Shown: one piece after another, positions 58,515 through 64,000 of the stretch
How positions within the stretch are numbered: the first letter of the stretch is position 1
Layout: each line of letters opens with the position of its first letter
NCBI GenBank assembly: GCA_001599595.1
Contig: BCHH01000005.1
Coordinates: 1,557,552 to 1,621,551, forward strand
Length of the DNA: 64,000 nt
From: Beverwykella pulmonaria
Lineage: Eukaryota > Ascomycota > Dothideomycetes > Pleosporales > Melanommataceae
Direction: 5' to 3'
Notes under the pieces: generated by a model
The model's database searches: none
What the model was told of the DNA's origin: nothing
Seen by the model: only the letters and a program-made list of their open reading frames with translations
Program-made: the position numbers and the translations under genes

Positions 58515-59288
58515 TTAAACAGTAATAGTATGTACAAGAACTAACTTCCCTCCAACCAATCTAAACTCATGGCTATCCGGCTGCCTCCCACCAAATGCAA
58601 CCAAAACATCACAGCTGCCAACCGTCTCATCAATGACATATCGGCGATCAGAGTTTTTACTTCCCCCTCCACTCGGCGCTCCACTCCTACAGTCCGGTGT
58701 CACATGCATGCTGCCCTCTGTTCGCGTACACGGATTTCCCCATGGCACTTTCGCCTTCGCAGACGCATCGCTCCACATATCGAGATACGCATCAGCAGCT
58801 GCTTGAAGCGTCGTTCGATCGGAACGCGATGCCTCCGGAATGGTGCCCCAGTCTTCAGTCTTGACGTACGATAGTGTCTTCGCAGCATCGAACATCCAGT
58901 TCCCAGTCGTCGCCGCAATGGTATCCACAAGCGTGATATTCGCACCATCAGGCGTGAAACGGAGCTGTGTGCCAATGACATAAGGCCCACCAGTTGCAAT
59001 GAGCTCTGTGAAAGTGGCACAAGTAATTGTGTCAACTGTGGTGCGGTTGTGGTCGAGCTTTAGGGCTTTGCTAAGGATGCCGGTTTTGATGTCGCCGTCT
59101 TTGTTGTTCTGGCGGTATTTGAAACTCGTTGTAAAGAGCTTCGAGAGTTCGTCGGTCTTTCCGCTGCTTTGTGCTGCCATGTAGATTTCAGAGACAGCCA
59201 CCAGCTTTTCGCGGACGCACTGAGCAAGGATAGTGGGCGTAAGTGTGCCGATGGCGAGCACACTGAGAATTTTTGACTTGACAAACAT
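58515..59288 (-). CDS. Secreted DUF8021-like protein
   Basis: A single exon of 257 codons. A signal peptide (MFVKSKILSVLAIGTLTPTILA) precedes a domain I recognise as the fungal DUF8021 type. Marks are the N-terminal helix with AVSEIYMAAQSS, the central repeat-like YLDMWSDA and PWGNPCTRTEG segments, and the ending GSCDVLVAFGGRQPDSHEFRLVGGKLVLVHTITV. Four to six Cys and two N-glycosylation sequons (NRT, NIT) fit an extracellular protein. The fold resembles SnoaL/NTF2-like cups by pattern, which is inference. The biological role is unknown; relatives are common in secretomes of plant-associated and saprotrophic ascomycetes. The frame is intact. Confidence 0.85.
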   Translation of the reverse strand: MFVKSKILSVLAIGTLTPTILAQCVREKLVAVSEIYMAAQSSGKTDELSKLFTTSFKYRQNNKDGDIKTGILSKALKLDHNRTTVDTITCATFTELIATGGPYVIGTQLRFTPDGANITLVDTIAATTGNWMFDAAKTLSYVKTEDWGTIPEASRSDRTTLQAAADAYLDMWSDASAKAKVPWGNPCTRTEGSMHVTPDCRSGAPSGGGSKNSDRRYVIDETVGSCDVLVAFGGRQPDSHEFRLVGGKLVLVHTITV

Positions 59289-60922
59289 GATGGCGGCAGT
59301 GATACAGACAAAGAAGCTGGAAAATAGAGGATATCATACAACTATAAATAAGTGTCTTGGTTGCCACTGACTGGCGAACCCCCGCGATTTAAATTAATAT
59401 GGTCTATGGACCGCACAAGGATTGGCTGGCTTTACTGAATTTGATTTCGAACAATTAGAGACCGGCCACTGTCCATATACCGTCCTATAATTAATTTTGG
59501 TAATTGCGGGGAGGTTTGTGCGCATGGAAATGGCCCGGCATTCACTCAACTCCGTCTCCCTCTCCTCTTTTTAGGCGCAAAATAACCATCTTGGATGTGT
59601 TCCTGTGTTTGATTGATTATCTGCTTCCAATTTTCCGAACTCAAGCTTCAAACCCCTAAGTATCGCCATGTTATAACACACCTTATTCGGTCTGAAAAGA
59701 CCCCCTGTGACTGATCGGACTGGGCCCCAGATGCGATCACCAATTCATCAAGTTTGTGGCTCTTGCCGGTAAGCAATGAGTAACATGATTAACCTTGCGG
59801 TTCAAGTTGAGCTGGATACCTATTCTCTTTCATCATGGCTCTGATATGAGCACCCATCATCATGGGTGCACATCTCAACGAGCTATTGTTTCTCATCTTC
59901 AGTCCTCCGTCATGCGGATCATCTAGGGCCCCTGACATCTTGAAAATACGACATCTACCTCTGAGATTCCTAGAAATCTGAGAAATGAGACCCACTATAT
60001 TCTATAGAGATTGGAGCTTCTGAGCTTCCTGGTCTCTAACAGTATAACGCGGCTGGCGAACTCGGTGATTTTTACCGACCCAACAGAATGAATAGTCCTT
60101 AGGGGATGACTGACATGTGGAAGTTCGGAAACCGGATCGTACTCTGGAGGTCGAGAGGGAGTGGTAACAATATCCTCAACATCGACGATGAGTTCAGCAA
60201 TGAACTCTCCGATTTGTGAACACCCTCGATGTTGGCACGCTAGGTCCCCACGGCCAGATCTCCGGACTACTCAACAGGCTCAGCACGCTGGGCCATTCAA
60301 CCAGAAACTCAAAATATGGTCAGACGCTATCTTATGAGAGCCTAGTCGGTCCACTATTAAGCACACCAAAGCTTCAACCAATAAGTTATAATTATAAAGG
60401 GCTGCGAAATTGGAGACTAGAAACTTGACCAGCCGTCGCTCAAGGGCCTAGTCATTACACTCACTCGATATCTGAGTACCTTCTTGAAAGGCCCCCGACG
60501 CACCCTGCGCAGATGTTGTATAAGCTTTGCATCGCGTTCTCACGGTACTGGTTCTCTTCGCACGACAAACATCCATTGAGAGGCATGTTTTGGAGCAGCA
60601 ACTCTAATATGGTTGGAGTTACCAGGATATGGAAAAAGTGGGTTTGGCGTGGCAGACTTTGGGAGGAGAGGATTTAGGATTGATGGCTTTGATGTTGGAG
60701 GCGTTGAACTAGTATGACGTTGTCGTTCTTTCGTAATGGTATTTGAATTCAAGGGTTAACGTGGAATCTGAGAAGACGATGTGACATGTTAAACACTGAG
60801 TTGGTATAAGTGGTAGCATTCTGAAGGAAAAAGGCTATTCTACAGTGAAACCTAACGCCTAACCAATACCACCTATATGCAACGCTTCATGATTCGTAGT
60901 TCTTTAATACCAGGGAGCTACT
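59289..60922. other. Intergenic, no supported gene
   Basis: This is the upstream region of the DUF8021 gene and the 3' flank of the AsaB-like gene. Only short frames occur, and no motif or repeat was recognised in 1.6 kb. Confidence 0.45.
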
Positions 60923-61837
60923 CTAGCCAAAGACCAAAGCCCTGACCTCAATGCTCTCCCGACCAACAGCGCCCTCAGTGGTCCTAGGATCTGCAAAGGC
61001 AGTATGCGGAACACGACCCCACTGCCCTACCGACTCGTCGCTATCAAAGCACTTCAAGAACAGACGGTCCTCATTCTTCATTCCGGACCAATAGTACCAC
61101 TTCTGCCCTGGATTAAATCGCACGGCTGCAGTTTCACCAGTTCGGTCTGGATATCTGTGCTCGACGGGGATCAGGTCCTCATCCTGAACCGTCGCGCTAT
61201 CGGCTACAGCGAGAGGATGCGCCATTACGGGCCCATTGAGTGGTCGCCATACGTTGACGATGCGGTATCGGCCCTGGAGGAGCTTCTCGGCTTCTTCGGG
61301 GACGTGCTGCTTTACGCGGGCAGCGGCAGACGCAGGGGTCTGGTCGATGTGTACGCGTGTTACGGGCGCGCGCGGAGCGTTGGGTGATGAGCGGCGGATC
61401 GTGTGGTCGAAAAGCACAACCTTGTGCGAGCCCGGGAGCGAATCCAACAGCAGCTTCTCGACCTCGGGGTAATATACTCGCTTAATTTGCTCGTCATCCG
61501 AGAAATCGTACTCTTCCGAGGGTACATTGGCTACCGTGTCGAAGGCATTGTGGTCTAATGTGAACTTGTCCTCTTGGCCCCGTAGATCGTGCATCTCGAC
61601 GTCGTGCCATTCCTGCCCAAAATTCCGCTGCGGCACGCCCTCGGGCTGCTCCTCGACGTAGTTGTAGGGCTTTGAGCCATCGGCAGGCGCTTCGTAGAAG
61701 GAGAGAGATGCAGTGACGGTACCTCGAGGGATGGGGAGCCCTTGGAAATTTACGTCGGCTGTGGACTTAGAGGAGAGGGTCGGCCGGGAGCCGCCGAGCT
61801 CGTGGGCCGGGGTTGGGCGGGAGGCGGCGGTAGTCAT
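60923..61837 (-). CDS. AsaB/CmcJ-like hydroxylase/desaturase
   Basis: An intronless frame; the ATG at 61837 gives 304 residues and fits the family start, while the open frame reaches an ATG at 62089 that would add 84 Arg/Ser-rich residues. Family marks: SLSFYEAPADGSKPYNYVEE near the start, HNAFDTV, VVLFDHTIRR, TRVHIDQTP with the His-x-Asp metal pair, RYRIVNVWRPL, and WYYWSGMKNEDRLFLKCFDS, ending in ESIEVRALVFG. These are non-haem iron, 2-oxoglutarate-type enzymes related to gibberellin desaturases and the cephamycin CmcJ component; several act in fungal secondary metabolism. All recognisable conserved positions look intact. The extra N-terminus could serve as a targeting sequence if the upstream ATG is used. 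No biosynthetic partner lies nearby. Confidence 0.88.
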   Translation of the reverse strand: MTTAASRPTPAHELGGSRPTLSSKSTADVNFQGLPIPRGTVTASLSFYEAPADGSKPYNYVEEQPEGVPQRNFGQEWHDVEMHDLRGQEDKFTLDHNAFDTVANVPSEEYDFSDDEQIKRVYYPEVEKLLLDSLPGSHKVVLFDHTIRRSSPNAPRAPVTRVHIDQTPASAAARVKQHVPEEAEKLLQGRYRIVNVWRPLNGPVMAHPLAVADSATVQDEDLIPVEHRYPDRTGETAAVRFNPGQKWYYWSGMKNEDRLFLKCFDSDESVGQWGRVPHTAFADPRTTEGAVGRESIEVRALVFG

Positions 61838-62496
61838 GGCGGCGCGTATTATGGAAATGCTGGTGACTCGTCTGACAGATGTCACTCTGGAGGTGTTCCG
61901 GAAAATGGCGCGTGCAAACGTAGCGGTTGGTGAGAGGTTGAAGCAGAGGAATGGTGGGTTTCTGTGCTTGCTGATGTTAATTGACTGCGGTGTGAGTAAC
62001 TTGAGATATGAAGTGCGAGTCCATCGACCGTGTCTAGTGGCTTTATACGACCTTTTTTGAAGATTAGAAATTTTTGAGGTTACAAACACAAACGCTGGCT
62101 GGTAGTCGTGTCTTTAGGCAGGGCGTGGCGATGATGCCATTGCGTTATTCCCGAGGTTACTCAACGACGTCCAGCCAACCAGAAACTACTGGCTGACAAA
62201 ACCCCCCGGATTGCGTGATGGGCCGCTGTTGTGTATGGGCACAGCAACAGCATGTTGCGCGCGGTCTGTCAGACACATTCGAACAGTGCATGACGTCGTA
62301 GCTTTTCAATGAGAGAATTGTGTTTGAAATCGACGCCTCGAATGGGGTATCGCTCGAGGTTCACGGGTGTAGCTCGGAGCTTGGCGCTCCTACCAGGCAC
62401 CCAATCTTCCAGCGACGAACGTCCCTGGACTTCGTCTTGACATCGGTACTTTCAGTTCCTCTAGTACACAAACATTCATTCACTTCATATTCCATC
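61838..62496. promoter_or_regulatory. Upstream region of the AsaB-like gene and the SDR remnant
   Basis: 659 bp between two divergent starts. The first 250 bp could be coding if the AsaB-like gene starts at 62089. No motif was recognised. Confidence 0.4.
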
Positions 62497-63140
62497 ATGC
62501 TTCGTCTCTTTGCTCGAAATTTTCCTATTGTTTGCAGTTCATTTGCCCTCGGGTCTTCTTGCACAATTCTCAGAAATATGGGTTCCGGCAAAGCCAATAC
62601 AGAGCAATTGAAGGGTGCCAAGCTCTTCGACGTTCCCCTGTCACAGCTTTGGTTACCGGCGGTGGAACGGGCATTGGATTGATGATAACGCAGGCCCTCG
62701 CTGCTAATGGTGCCAAGGTGTACATCACCTCGTGACGGGAGGAGGTGCTGAAGCAAACAGTCGAGCAGCATGATTCTGGGTCCGGGCAGATGATTCTGTA
62801 AGCGTATCTCGCTTGCCTAGATACGTTGCGGAGTAACATCTGCATCCCCCCCAAGGTGACACTAGCGGCAAAGACCATACCAAGCGCCTCTACAGAGAAA
62901 TATCAAAGAAAGAGCCATAACGAATCCAGCTGCTCTTCGATAATACCGGGATCGCTCGCGACGATAGTACCAAGTTCTCGGATGCTGGCCAACCCGAGAT
63001 GAGCGACCCGCAGGCCATTTCGGACCACTTTTGGAAATCTGAACCAGAAAGCTGGGCTGACACGTTCAAAACCAACGTCGGTGGCGTTTACTATTTGCCG
63101 ATCGCACTTCTTGCTAATGTACATTTACTTGTATATGGGT
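62497..63140 (+). pseudogene. Short-chain dehydrogenase/reductase (SDR) remnant
   Basis: An ATG at 62497 opens an N-terminus ending EQLKGAKLFDV. At about 62625-62630 the homology jumps one frame to PVTALVTGGGTGIG, the Rossmann cofactor motif, so one base is missing. That frame continues with LAANGAKVYITS and hits TGA at 62733-62735, where the family usually has Arg, so CGA to TGA is likely. Further homology is scattered: REEVLKQTVEQHD, then RIQLLFDNTGIARDDS (NAG-type motif reduced to NTG), and SEPESWADTFKTNVGGVYY near 63040-63100. After that the sequence decays and the catalytic YxxxK part is not found. At least one frameshift and two stops make this a pseudogene. The missing 3' half suggests truncation as well as point mutation. 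Confidence 0.85.
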
Positions 63141-63187
63141 ATCACATCGCTATGCTAAAATCACAGAACCTCCAAATCCCATTTCTC

Positions 63188-64000
63188 TCACAATCTCGAG
63201 TAGTATCCATACTGACTTTGTCGCACTGGTTCCTTCCGGTCCGGCGGATACTCTGAACTCGATTCTTGGAAGTATTCGATACCGGGCGCTGGTGCCAACA
63301 ACGGCATGCGGTTAATAGCCTGCCTTGTTTCTCTTGGGCCACGAACCATTTCTGGGATGTACACTTCTTGCGGTGCCTGGACTTTGGTCGAGGTGTGCGC
63401 TCGAGCAGTGACTTTTGCAACTCGCTGGCCGGGATGCGTTAACATCAAGATCGCTCCGCTCTTCCAAGCTTCGATCGCGCCTAGGGCTGCCATCAGGATG
63501 GATGCGGCCGTCACGCCGATGATCATCAAACGCGCAGATTTCTATTCCCCGTATTAGCCGTAACCTTCAAACCTATGGACATTTATCAAACATACCGCAG
63601 TCTCACACGCCGGGAACCCATAGATTTCCGCCTCCGCGTCTGGAATCAAACTTGGAAACGCAGTGCAGATATAGTACTCCTGCGTAAACGTCATAGTGGA
63701 CCATAACCGGAACCGCTCAGGAAGTTTCATGCCCGCTTGTGTAATCAAGACATATGTCATAAGCGAGATGCTGGCACCTGTATTGAGGATAAACATAAAA
63801 CAGGAAACCAGTCCCAGAACTCTCGTCTGCACACCATATTAGCCTCCTTCTCTGTCCGTCCAAGTGCATAGCTCTCACCATCGTTTCCTCCAGACCTGCC
63901 CACCCAAGACCCACCCACGCCAGCCCCACCGTCCCACTAAGAACCCCACACGCGCCAACAACGAAAATGGAAATCGTCGGCCCCGTATCCAGATTCGCCG
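63188..64000 (-). CDS. Multi-pass membrane protein, 3' part only (continues past the right edge)
   Basis: Three exons are visible, 64000-63879 (incomplete 5'), 63826-63596 and 63541-63188, all joining in phase. The first visible exon encodes a Gly/Trp-rich membrane segment (IFVVGACGVLSGTVGLAWVGLGW). The second has CFMFILNTGASISLMTYVLI and the segment EAEIYGFPACETA. The third starts with a further segment (LMIIGVTAASILMAALGAI) and ends with a cytosolic tail of about 85 residues rich in Pro, Arg and Tyr. At least three membrane passes are therefore present. I do not recognise the family. The start lies outside the window. Confidence 0.72.

Noticed and set aside
1..64000. tRNA, rRNA, CRISPR arrays or bacterial-type operons
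   Set aside because: None recognised by eye; the genome is fungal. A tRNA scan was not possible, so a missed tRNA cannot be excluded.

Overview
This window comes from a filamentous ascomycete (Pezizomycotina) nuclear genome; the class is left open. The genes have short spliceosomal introns (about 45-215 bp, GTAAGT-like donors). The gene families are typical of such fungi: a DUF3638/DUF3645 giant protein, DHA1 drug transporters, a cytochrome P450, a NACHT-ankyrin NLR-like receptor, a TPR-CHAT protein, a DUF8021 secreted protein and an AsaB/CmcJ-like oxidoreductase. Exon boundaries were read by hand; each gene model reported as complete closes to a whole number of codons.

Layout. 0-5 kb: a broken caspase-fold (C14) gene sits head to head with an intact TPR-CHAT gene whose TPR region is twelve near-identical 135-bp units. 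6.6-11.3 kb: a conserved core block with mad2 (nine exons, including tiny ones), the mitochondrial GTPase guf1, and one unrecognised Trp-rich protein. 11.9-17.5 kb: a P450 and a DHA1 transporter. 19.4-29.4 kb: one 3,223-residue DUF6606/DUF3638/DUF3645 protein with a P-loop. 30-39 kb: an unrecognised protein, an OTU deubiquitinase, a TPMT-like methyltransferase and two more MFS transporters. 40.7-49.8 kb: a putative self/non-self recognition locus with a NACHT-ankyrin NLR, an unrecognised 289-residue protein, and a divergently transcribed ankyrin-subtilisin fusion with an apparent Asp-His-Ser triad. 50-59.3 kb: an accessory stretch that looks AT-rich, with a small secreted protein, a membrane-protein pseudogene bearing RIP-like stops, a tandem duplication of a Cys-rich single-pass surface protein, a roughly 0.94-kb inverted repeat with an unresolved centre, and a DUF8021 secreted protein. 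60.9-64 kb: an AsaB/CmcJ-like gene, an SDR pseudogene and the 3' part of a membrane-protein gene running off the right edge.

Two loci stand out as possible cell-death or immune-type systems: the caspase-like pair at 0-5 kb (C14 remnant plus TPR-CHAT protease candidate) and the NLR / unknown / ankyrin-S8 trio at 40.7-49.8 kb. In both, a receptor-like repeat protein is associated with a protease-fold domain. The functional link is inference from domain content and gene order only.
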